Positions 48,599 to 58,660 of a DNA stretch of 64,000 nucleotides are shown piece after piece. The DNA comes from Trileptium ribeirensis (taxonomy: Eukaryota; Nematoda; Enoplea; Enoplida; Thoracostomopsidae), in the NCBI GenBank assembly GCA_030248225.1, contig JASANE010028131.1, forward strand, positions 26,712 to 90,711, read 5' to 3'. The position numbers and the translations under genes are program-made. Within the stretch, counting starts at the first letter, position 1, and each line of letters opens with the position of its first letter. Below the pieces are notes generated by a model. The model made no database searches. It was not told where the DNA came from and worked only from the letters and a program-made list of their open reading frames with translations.

Positions 48599-48881
48599 CA
48601 AGAGTGCATTAGGAAAGAGTATGACACTACCGTGCACTCACATGTTTGATGCTGCGGGCGTTTTCTGCCTGACCCCCCCCCAGTTTTTGGGGCCCAAGAT
48701 GCACTGACCCCCCAGATTCTGGGTGGATAGCTCGGACCCTCTGTTTTTTGGGCGGCAACGTGAAAGACACCCTCTAAAAAACTTGCGGGGAAGGGGTTCA
48801 GGCCGAAAACGCCCGCGTCATCAAACACGGGTCTATATGTGAGTGCAGGGAAGTATCATACTCTTCCTTAATGCACTCTTG
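48599..48881. mobile_element. hAT-like MITE, right-arm copy
   Basis: 283 bp from CAAGAGTGCATTAGG to CTTAATGCACTCTTG, flanked by GTACATC on both sides (48592-48598 and 48882-48888). The inverted ends continue loosely for about 45 bp (TGCACTCACATG against ATGTGAGTGCA). The interior is GC-rich with C-runs and has no transposase. The long inner pair (GCGGGCGTTTTC against GAAAACGCCCGC) makes it a fold-back. Confidence 0.75.
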
Positions 48882-48888
48882 GTACATC

Positions 48889-50127
48889 TAATAAAAGTTG
48901 AAAAATGAAGGTAAACTATTTACTTAATGGCTAGTCAATTGCCACAAGATTTGCGTTCTTTATTATTTTTGAATTTGTTATTTGTTATTTTACCACGCGT
49001 CATGTTCAGCCGACAAACTAACGTAATTAGCACGTCTTCTTATTCAACAAACCTATACCACAAATCATGTCACAATTGAAAGATAGCGAATTAAATCTAG
49101 TTTAACCCTTTCATGGGCGAATTAATTTGTAGTTCATATAATGTTGATCAAACGTTTGCGGCAATGATGAATCGAACACGGAGGTTTGGATTCCAATCTC
49201 GTAGTACACTAGCCACTAAGATACTTAAGAGATGTTGCATGGCTTCGTACAGCACCTCGCAAGACAAGCGGAAAACAAACCACAGTCACGGAAAACTCGG
49301 TTACCGCATCGCTTCACAATAATCGCAGTAGCAATTTAAATGCAATGAAGCGATAAAATAATAGGTATCAATGTTCGTCGGCTAAGCAAGGGAGGCAGCT
49401 GTTCCCGGCGTAAATTCGTAATCTACGCGAGAAGTTAAAAATTTGGCTCAGTCTTCCTAATTGTCCATCGTAATTTTCTCCAATTTTTTCTTAAAATATT
49501 TATAATTTTTCTCATAAATGTCTAAATTTTTCCCGCAGCCTACCTTACAGTAGAAGCCTGTGGTTAAAATACCATGGAAGATATTACATATTTGCTAGGT
49601 TTGGAATTATATGGTTTGCCGTGAATTTCTAAGAATTAAATTATAAAGCAAGCGCAAATTATAGACATTTTGTACGCTATCTGTTCCCGGTGCCCCTGTG
49701 ATTTGCATCAATTAGTTTCAGACTATTCACAAGGACTACAAGCGCTGCTTAGTTAAGCTTTGTTTATCACATACCGATGTACGCAGAGTTGGCGAATGAA
49801 TACGTATTATTTAAAAATAAACTGGGTTTATAACATTAGTCGATAGTAAGATTTTGCACAAAAATTACGTCAACAGATGGATTTTCAAATTTGATATTAA
49901 TTTCAATTTAATAAAAACTTTTCGGCGCAAACTACCAAACAGAAAGATTACCAAATTCCGAAAAAATGTAAACTAAAAGCTATTGCAATCGTATTTCTAT
50001 TAGTTATGTGATCTGACCTAATTCTACGAATCTAAACAACATTAGTTTGGAAATAAACATATAAATCGTAAATAAAACTTTTCTTATTCTCATCTGTAAA
50101 TCTAAACTGTTACTGTTTGAAACTCAC
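48889..50127. other. Right arm, non-coding, with tRNA-like relic
   Basis: Mirror of 44480-45690. The tRNA-like relic on the minus strand lies at about 49157-49250. No further exon after exon 18 could be recognised on either strand, although exon 18 ends in an open phase-1 donor. Confidence 0.6.
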
Positions 50128-50347
50128 CGTTACAAATTTTTAGGTTATCGTTAATATTAGCCTTGAGCAATATATATGTCTTTGCCGACTTTGCAGATTT
50201 GTCATTCTGCTGCACATTGTAATCGACCGGAATTAGGTAAGCGGCGCAGCGCATAGCAGAAACAGTCGTAGAAACGTTATCGTTCTGCGTCAGCTCCATC
50301 TTCGACGACACACTTTGGCCGGGTGGAATATAAGAGATCGGTTTGTG
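50128..50347 (-). CDS. Exon 18, right-arm copy, intact: CARDB-like module continued
   Basis: Encodes HKPISYIPPGQSVSSKMELT, QNDNVSTTVSAMRC, AAYLIPVDYNVQQND and AKTYILLKANINDNLKICN. I-P-P-G-Q-x-x-x-x-x-M-x-L-T is the typical second half of a CARDB/NEW3 module and fits exon 17's end (LLPINIKQ) in phase 0. Acceptor ATTTACAG, donor GTGAGT, leaving in phase 1. This is the only readable version in the window. If the palindrome is an assembly fold-back, it is the true exon of the plus-strand gene. Confidence 0.75.
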
Positions 50348-52280
50348 CTGTAAATTAGGATGCCAATGATGCTGATTTAAAAGAACCTCAATTGTACTGT
50401 TGCAAACTGACTGAAATGCGTGGCACTAAACAATTTTTGGAAATGAAACAACGATGGTCATTTGCGACATACACAGAACTCATATATGAATTTTACGCAG
50501 GTTGTAACGTTGGCTATTAACCGATCCAAAATGCTAAGCCCTTATCTTAGTGAGTATGTAGGAAAAGCTTTCTGGATAGCACCAAAAACTTTCATTCACG
50601 TTTCATTACCTACTTTGTCTGTGGCAAACATATAATAAATGAAAGCGGAAAACTGTAAGGCCAATTCCAGGCCTGTATAGGTCAGCCGTAAAGGTTGTCG
50701 GTCAGTATCATGAAGGTTTACTTTTGCTGAAATGTTCGGACACTGCGTGATAGCATGTTAATTATTCTTAAAACATAATTTACTAAGATATATCATTCGT
50801 AGATTGGTATAGCCTGGCATTCAATGTCGGCCGCCATTTTTCGACCGGCCGGTATTCTGACCAGTCGGTGTACCGAGCATGTACCATGCTGCTGTGGTTT
50901 TATTGATTCTTTTGAACAGTAGTTTTTTGATTAGTGTCATGCAGTTTGTGTATAAATGTTTTTTCTGACGCGTTATAGATTTTTAGTATTATATTATGCG
51001 CAAGAAATGATTCAGGTACGGTGACTATGATAGCACATTATCTTTAATGTTTTCTTTTTTTCACAATAAACTCTCTAGAATACGTGTACAACTTTAAAGC
51101 TAGTTTTACAGTAATTAATATTACGTGTGTCCGTGCGCAAATATATCAAAAGCACTAATACATATAGCAATTTCCCATATTGAATTATGAATGTTTTGAA
51201 TGCAACAACTGGAGTACGCCTACGGACTGAAAAGATCTGGGTCTTAGCACATTTATGCAACAAAAATGCACATAAGGCATCGTAGAGCAATATACAATTT
51301 ACACTTATTCCTTAGAGATTAGACCGCCAGGTAGCTGTTGTCGCTATAGACTTCGTTCTAAAATGTAGGTTACTTTTTAACAAGGCTACTTTGCAAAGAT
51401 TAAGTATTTTGTTCACTGTAACAGGAATTGCAGCGTAACCCACAGTCTCACGCAAAGTGTATAGTGGAGAGTTGCATATTGAATTATGTGTTCCGCATAT
51501 TAATAACAAATTGAAAAACTAAAATAAAAAATTAAAATAGAGACAAGATAAAAAAATTTCGTACATAACCAGCACTGGAAAATTTTAATTTTTGAGAAAA
51601 TATCACATAAACAAATTGGCAAAATTAATCCTAGAGAGCTCAGCCGGCCACACCATTGGACAGCAGCGGCAAAAGTCGCTGACTGGCCAGTAAGGGGTAA
51701 CAGCTATTTGAAAAAGAGGCCGTTTTTCCAGGCCACCCGCTGCACCGGATCGCACACCAGCAGACCATTTCATGGCCCCGGTTGGCGCCCAACACTACCC
51801 GCTATACCCGTTGAGACGATAACCGTAAAAACATCATCAAAATACAGGCAATCTGGTCATAATTTCTTCTACATAACAGTAGCCGCAGAACAAAATCTTT
51901 TACGGAGAAATCTTGTAGGGTGTAGGGTTGTTGTGAAAGCTTTGGATTCTAGAACCAAATTCCATGACCGTCACAAGTTCAAACGTATAATATTTTGAAA
52001 CTCTAACCTTTATTTAGTAAAGTAGTGCTCGCCGGTGCTATTCCTCAGGAACATACAAGTAAAATGAAAAAAAAATTCCGCAGCTTGCGGCAAATATTTT
52101 GGATGTTAATTTATTGTAGCTTACTGTCAACTATTAATGGTCCAACAAAATGGTATCTATTCAGCGTTTTGCCTCTATTCTGCTACGCAACGCTATAGAC
52201 AACATCTATTAATAGTATGAAAAAACTTGAAACATCAAATGACATTATGAGATACAAAACTATTGCTACTGACAGCTTAC
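50348..52280. other. Right arm, mirror of intron 17
   Basis: Non-coding; contains the GC-ended insertion at about 50820-51790. Plus- and minus-strand frames of 60-96 codons here have no family features. Confidence 0.6.
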
Positions 52281-52444
52281 TTGTTTTTGATATTCATTGG
52301 AAGCAAGCTCATGTCAATGTTTGAGGCAATATGAACGTCGGTCAGTAGTTGTTTGCCTGTATTTTCAAACTTTAGTTGAGGGGTTTGTCCGTCATTGATA
52401 TCATTTACAGTAACGGTGCTCGGACTGACGGAAAGAACAGCGTT
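52281..52444 (-). pseudogene. Exon 17, right-arm copy, frameshifted end
   Basis: Matches exon 17 along its full length with acceptor TTTTTCAG and donor GTAAGC. It is 164 rather than 162 bases because the end reads ATATCAAAAACAA instead of ATATCAAACAA. That leaves it in phase 2 and would put stops into exon 18. Two substitutions in the middle also differ (GGACAAACCCCTCAA against GGACAAATCCTTGAA). Confidence 0.8.
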
Positions 52445-53038
52445 CTGAAAAAATTTACTATTCCAATTAATACATTAGAAAAAGAGGAAAACTAGCTGTG
52501 GTTCTGTTTCAGGGACAACGTTCAAAACGAAATTCCAAATGTCTTTAGTGCAAGTTCTAACAAGTTTTAAGTAAATTCTAACTAAACTTATTTAGTGTAT
52601 GGCTTCCCAATGTGCTCGATGACAAATGTATCAATTACAGAACGGAAGGTTAATTATTCAGCGATTATACATACAAACAATATGAAATTTTGCAATCCAA
52701 ACTACGCAGCGAAAGCAATTTCGGGAATCATCAGTTTTAAAATTCAGTTAAGCTTTTAAAATATACTGCAAAAATTGAGCCACGGCTCTGCTGATACTGG
52801 ATATCGGAAAACATTTTTAGTTGTTGTTACTTCTAAATCCTTGCAATTCAATCACCAAAAGTGTGTGGCATGACAGAGGGAGCAAACATTGCGAAAATCG
52901 TCGCTTCAAAAACAACTTTTTACTGCAAAAAGTTTTCTATCTTATATTATTATACATTGCAGCTGCATGTAATAATTTACTGCAATTATTGGGAATAGCA
53001 ACTATGGTTTCAGATCGTACCAAAGGCTATAAACTTAC
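52445..53038. other. Right arm, mirror of intron 16
   Basis: Non-coding. The 79-codon plus-strand frame at 52821-53060 is the complement of intron 16 and has no coding support. Confidence 0.7.
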
Positions 53039-53310
53039 CTCAACGTCCTTATCAAAATAAGCTAATTCCAACGTATAATTTGCTTCTCTTATGTTTTGTG
53101 GATATTGTCCATTCCCAGATCCCGCATCTATACGTTCGCTGGCAATGACGTGTGGACGTCCCTCAAGTATAGGCCGAAAGTGTAGCACGAATTTTGGTTG
53201 AATCTCCAGTATCCCAAATTTTTGATGAAAAAATACGCTAAGAAAGCCGGGAGTCGATGCTGTAATTATATAGAAGCCTCTTTTCATGTTGCTAAATATC
53301 ACAGATTAGT
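53039..53310 (-). pseudogene. Exon 16, right-arm copy, acceptor lost
   Basis: The body is open and nearly identical to exon 16 from IFSNMKRGFYIITAS to YFDKDVE with donor GTAAGT. The acceptor and first codons (CCACAG-ATGACCTACC in the left arm) are replaced by unrelated bases before ATATTTAGCAAC. After LSV it reads FFHQKFGILEIQPK instead of SSKIWISEIQPK, a local indel difference relative to the left arm. Confidence 0.8.
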
Positions 53311-54275
53311 AGTATGTAAAATTAAAAAATTGGCATAGTAGCCTAGTACAGTATTATTCAAAAAAATAACTATAAATCATACATGCCAAAGCAAGGGTTT
53401 AGGGAAGCTACCTCTGAGCGCGTTTCCGATTCCACAAAAGAGGGCGCCGGTAGAACCACTACAAGGGAAACCGCGCTACCCCGCGCAGCCCTACTAATCC
53501 TGCGCCAGAAAGTGTGTGGGATATTTCACCAAAAAATTGACAAAAATGGCAAAAATGATGAAAAAATTTGCAAAAAATGAGTTGAAATGGATTCTCAGGG
53601 GTGGGGAGACCATCAAGGTACAGCTCCCAATAACCTCTACCTCCATGTTATGACATCCCCACTCCCTCCCCATCCGTAGACTCCGGCTATCCTGAGATCA
53701 TGCAGGGCCAGCATGTATCCTATAAATAAATGAAAATGGTGCCTATACATGTTCTTGTACACGTACTTTTCAAATGTTGATGTAATTTCTGGCTTTATAA
53801 GCCTTAACTGTGCAAAACGACTATCGATGCAACGTATAACGCGATAACTGCTGCAAAACTAACATATAGTATAAGAAATAAATGTTATTTCTAGGATTAG
53901 ATTTTATTCCGAGATATGTTTTGCTAGTATCAAGCCTACATATACAGAATATAGAGTCGAACCTGATAAATTTAAAACAATGTTTGAACTCTGTGCAGCG
54001 TTCATATAGAACTTTTGTGCACTACATTCATCGTAACTGTTATAGTCCTAACCATTGTTATTCAGCTTGTAGCAATAGTCACAACCATTGTTACACCCGC
54101 GTGTGCAGTGGTTGTCACACTCGTGTATGAATATTTACTACTCAATTACTACTCAATAAATTACTACTCAATCAGGTTGATATAACGTCTTTTAAATTAT
54201 TACAGATATATGGCCAGATATAAGAGGAGCGGTTTTACCCCCCTTCTTCCCTCATGTTATTTATTTCCTTATATG
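53311..54275. other. Right arm, outer part
   Basis: Mirror of 40365-41313, including the AATTTTGCC-core dispersed repeat (about 53380-53720) and ACTACTCAAT repeats near 54140-54172. Open frames here are repeat by-products. Confidence 0.75.
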
Positions 54276-55110
54276 TGATAGCTATTTAAAAATAAGTTTT
54301 TATGGCTTTTAGTTTTTGGTAGCTAGGTTTATATGGCTTTTGTATTACAATGGCCACCTTTTCATAGAACCGGGTGCTTTGGGTTGGGGCAGCTATCTCC
54401 AAGCTGCGGGAACTGAAAATACCTGGAGATCCCACCCAAGTGAACTTGGGGAATCGTTTCCTTAGTCCAACAGGAGGTTTTATAATAGCGTTTTACGTGG
54501 ATTTTATGTGTTTACAACATTTTATCGGTGTTTTTGTTGCATATATTCTTGACCTACTGAAGATGAGTTTATCCGCAGGTCGCGCTTCATTTTATTTAAG
54601 GTGTTATCATGAATTGTATAAATATACGCGATAGTATTAAATAATGTTTATACGGTTTCTCTTAGGACGATCATTTTTGATATCTCAGGTGCGCTGGGGT
54701 GTTGACCCTAGGGAAGCCAATATTACCTGGGGCATGTTCTAGAGACCGCTGAAACATGGGCAACTCAAAAAACCTGGGACAACCTCTTCCTATCTTGACA
54801 GATTAAGGGCTTCTAGCTGGACCCCCCCCCGCTCCAACCTGTGGGAAACCGAAATACTTGGAAAAAACGGTGCACACCACCAGGCGATCTGGGGGTTTCT
54901 TTATAGCACTTTGTATAGCCTAGTATAACGACCTTACATTAAAGTGACCAAGCACGCCAAATAATAAACATCTAAAAGCGTTTTGGTATGAACGTACTGT
55001 CATATATACATTAGTTTTTGATGAATAACACTTATCCTAGGTACGAAACTGGATGACTTCGAGATCAATAACTTAATCAATACACACTTCGGCCGACTTT
55101 TAGAACCATG
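54276..55110. other. Sequence beyond the palindrome, degenerate repeats
   Basis: No exon of the upstream gene seen. Segments at 54360-54490, 54690-54790 and 54830-54910 share words such as TGGGAA(A)C, ACCTGG and TGAAAATACCTGG / CGAAATACTTGG. They look like degenerate copies of one repeat. A C-run lies near 54823-54832. Confidence 0.5.
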
Positions 55111-55320
55111 TCATTTTCCGTATCGCTGAGCTCCTCCGATTATAGACGATTTCACACCCAACACAATTTGTGGTTGTATACGTTCTCCTTTAATACTCCT
55201 CACAGAAAAAAAGCCAGCAACGTTAAACAGAATAGGCGAACGAGCAGGATGTTCGACAGGGCCTTGGCGCCATAGCCAACAGTTAGGTAAGGTTTCGGAC
55301 AACCAACGGAGTACAGCCAT
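55111..55320 (-). pseudogene. Decayed Tc1/mariner-type (DDE) transposase fragment
   Basis: The minus-strand frame reads AVLRWLSETLPNCWLWRQGP, VEHPARSPILFNVAGFF, then SIKGERIQPQIV. In IS630/Tc1/mariner-type transposases this C-terminal stretch has the form L-P-x-R-W-I-x-R-x-G-P-x-x-W-P-x-R-S-P-D-L-x-P-x-D-F-F-L-W-x-x-x-K. The residue after RSP is the last catalytic Asp in the family. Here it is Ile, and the FFLWG stretch is also altered. The rest of the transposase is not readable on either side, so this is an inactive remnant. Confidence 0.65.
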
Positions 55321-55519
55321 CGCACAACAAAGAGCCTGTCAATTTTTGGTAACTGTTGAATGTTGGGATAAAATGTATTTCGCAGCTTTATTAAAAAGTT
55401 GTCTGCATTCGCAGTACTACAGAAGAAGAACGGCCCAAAATACTGTCAGACCAGGGGCATTCATATGGTGTTCGGTAGTGTTATGAGGATTTTCTGCATG
55501 TCAATAAACACAATGGCCC

Positions 55520-55660
55520 AGGGCCGGACGTTATAGCGTTATAAAAAGAACAGTTTGGTTTTAGTACATGGCTTAGGCTAAGACTAAGGCTAAGGCTTAG
55601 TATATCGAGAACGGCACAGCACGCATTTCATTTCTGCCTGTCATGGTTACATTGGCCAAC
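55520..55660. repeat. TTAGGC-bearing dispersed repeat, copy 1
   Basis: GGACGTTATAGCGTTA, AAAAGAACAG, a run of GGCTTAGGCTAAGACTAAGG and then TATATCGAGAACGGCA and GCATTTCATTT in this order. The same words occur in the same order at 58430-58660. Confidence 0.7.
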
Positions 55661-58429
55661 ACAATTATGCCGGTTAATGTGGACGTTCAGTTTAAAATTT
55701 CTTTGGTGGGACCATATAATGACTCCGTCAGTTAAGTCCAGATCATCGTCAAGACGCTAACCATTTTTCACAAAATTCAACCCTGCGATCATAATCATTC
55801 TCATTCAGAGCGTGAATTATCGTCGGCCTAAAAAGGTTTCCGATCCAGATTTTAATAATTCGGAAAACAATTGATTTCCGGATATCAGTACCAACAGCAT
55901 AGGGGCGAATTGACTTCAGAGCTATTGCCAAAATGATAAAAATCAACTGTCGCAGTATCACCGGATGCCGTCGGTGGTCTCTCTGTCCGGGGCAAGTCAG
56001 CTACGGAACTGTTATATTAAAACTTTTATTGAGAATAAGTAGTTTTATGATATGGTTGCTGTGAAGACGAATGCCGAGACTGTTGTCGCACAACTTTATT
56101 TTGGTTAGCTGAATACAGACATTCTGTTATACATAGATATATTTATAATGTGTTCGGTTATAATTCCTGCTAGTACGAGGGTTATAGTATATCAAGTCAG
56201 TGTCACCAACAGATTGAAGTTGGGGCGTTACTTATGGGAAACCCTATAGTATGCAAACCTTTGTACGAGATGTGATGCATACCTTCACCCTAATCCACCG
56301 TGATCGCGTGAACGTGACTTCTATGCAAAGGAAATGCAAACAAGCTACAGTTGCGGTTTATCTATTGCTCAAGCAATATTTTACTTGGACTGCAAAGTAA
56401 TAGTATATAATTTCATATCTTTACTGATGTGACGTGCTGCCTGTTTGAGTCAGTATTGCCGAATCTTGTGAGTTGGATGGGCAACAAATTCCAACATTCA
56501 CTAAAATTGCACCTTAGGTTTGCGGGGATGAAATGTTCTCTAATCAGAAAATTATAAAATGCAAGCTTGGTCTCAAACGTTTTGGAGAAGACAACCAATA
56601 GAGGTCTATTTGCAGACCCTAATATAATACCGGATATCCGGAAAAAAGCAGCTCTGCACTGGAAGCCATGGATTTAGAAAAAGATCAAGTGCAACTTGTT
56701 CACGGCTGTTGCCATTAACTTATTATCCCCCTGAGGTTTGGTCCACCCTCAGAGCATCCCCGATCTTCGCCTGGGAGGTAGTTCCTTGAACCCGAATCAC
56801 AGGCTCATAACCCTCTCCCCACCGACCGGCTGATTGCCTGATCACGACCTCTCCACCTCAGAAGCACCCGCTATTCCCCCCTGCGACTTCGGACCTCGCC
56901 CATGCATGCCTAAACCTCATAAAGAGATTATCCCTTAGATAAAGATGAGTATATAAAAGTTGTGGGCGTAGTTGGGCTACTCGTTACGTAACACAAGGGA
57001 ATTTGGCTTTTTTCTTATGTCCTATCGAGTAAATTTTATTGTGGGCCATGATACGAGTAATGTTGGTGGTGCTTTAGTGCAAGTGTAGTGTATTAGCAGA
57101 GTCGCACACCTAAACAAAAAAGCAAGTTTCAATATTAATGGACTGTAACGAATTTTTCATGTGTGCCTGGAAAGACATCGGCAGTGAGTTGTTAGCTTCA
57201 GAAGTTTATTCACTTTATGTTTACAGCCAAGTTTTAATCAGAAATGTTATAAATCCACTAACACTAATACGATATTAAGTTTTCAGAAACATATAACGTG
57301 TTTTGCAGTGTATGACGCACGGGTAGATAGTTATGTCCGATTGTCCTACGCAAAGATCTCAACGGAATGCTGAGCCTACTTATGAATTTACTGATGACGA
57401 TTATCGAGAACTGATATTTGCTTTCAGACGTACGGAGCGCATAGACAAGCATGTTTTCACTGCTTCAATAGTCACATTGCCATATTAAGTTTTGACTCAA
57501 ACATGCTTTCTACACAGGGTCATATCTGAAATGGGCTTATTTTGTACAGCAAGTAAGCCGCTATAATACTGTGCATTAATGCATTGCTCTTATAGGATTT
57601 GAATCAAGAGTGGTTTTTAAGTGTGCCCATGAGACTCAAAATATACACAAACGGCAATATCTCGGTAACCGTTCGAGCTATATTTATGTTGTTTGTCTCA
57701 TTTTGTAGAGCAGTTTATACAATGGTGTGTTGCTATTGCCATTGTTTACGAGCACAATTGGCTGAAAACAACGGGTTTTGAATAGTCGCATGGCACCGAG
57801 AATGCACAGAAACGACAATATTTCCCCAAATGGTTTGCAATATGTAGACGTTATTGGTCCCAGTTTATTGAGCGATTAATACGCTATGTAGATACACATC
57901 TGGCTAGCCCAAACCTCGGTAATTATAGCCGAGGGTCCCCCCCGGCTCACATTCCGGGAGTTGCCGGCTATACCTCAGATACGGCTGCCGACTATACGTC
58001 ACAACACGCATTTATGCTTTGAGCCTGGGGTACCCGAATTTTTTCCGGGGGTACCTCTTGTTTGCCGGGTGGTTTCCCCCTTTTGGACTAATTGTGAGTT
58101 CTTAAATGAGCAATGTGCGGGAATATATAATCAACTATTCAAGCAAAATGATTTTCTGCTCATTTCTTTCTTTACTTTATTTACTTCACATTATTTGTGA
58201 TAAAATGCATTCCTTGAGTTTATACGTTAACACTATTGTAGCGATTAAAAAGTCAAAACCACACTTAAAGGTGTAGACGAAAGCTTGTCTGCTTAATCTA
58301 TTGCCTGGCCTTCGTTTTCATTATTGTTGTTACAACCTGTTATGCGAGTTGCAGCTGTGTGTATCAAATGAAGATTGAGGTATTGAATCAAAACAACCAT
58401 TGGAAGTTGTCTCCAAGTAACCATGAGGG

Positions 58430-58660
58430 GGGTACGTTATAACGTTAGAAAAAAGAACAGCTTAGAGCGGGGGGTTCGGGGGGGGGTCGGTAGGCCCCCT
58501 ACTTAGGCTTAGGCTTAGTGTATGTATCATATAAGGACCTTAGCTTAGGCTAAGACTAAAGCTTAGGCTTAGTATATCGAGAACGGCATAGCTGGCATTT
58601 CATTTACACCCCTCAGGGTTACTTTGGCCGGAAGCTGGAATGGATTGACAATAAGTGATA
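58430..58660. repeat. TTAGGC-bearing dispersed repeat, copy 2
   Basis: Longer version of the repeat at 55520: ACGTTATAACGTTAG, a G-run, CTTAGGCTTAGGCTTAG (about 58502-58518), a second TTAGGCTAAGACTAAAGC block, then TATATCGAGAACGGCATAGC and GCATTTCATTT. Confidence 0.7.

Larger units (their letters stand above)
47311..54275 (-). repeat. Right arm of giant inverted repeat, ~7.0 kb
   Basis: Reverse complement of 40365-47153. The outer end is GTTATTTATTTCCTTATATG (54256-54275) and the inner end starts CCTGTTTTCC. It carries exons 18, 17 and 16 as minus-strand copies, the MITE, the tRNA-like relic and the tandem duplication. It is slightly longer than the left arm because many left-arm deletions are filled here. 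Immediately after 54275 the sequence bears no relation to 40364 and below. Confidence 0.9.
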
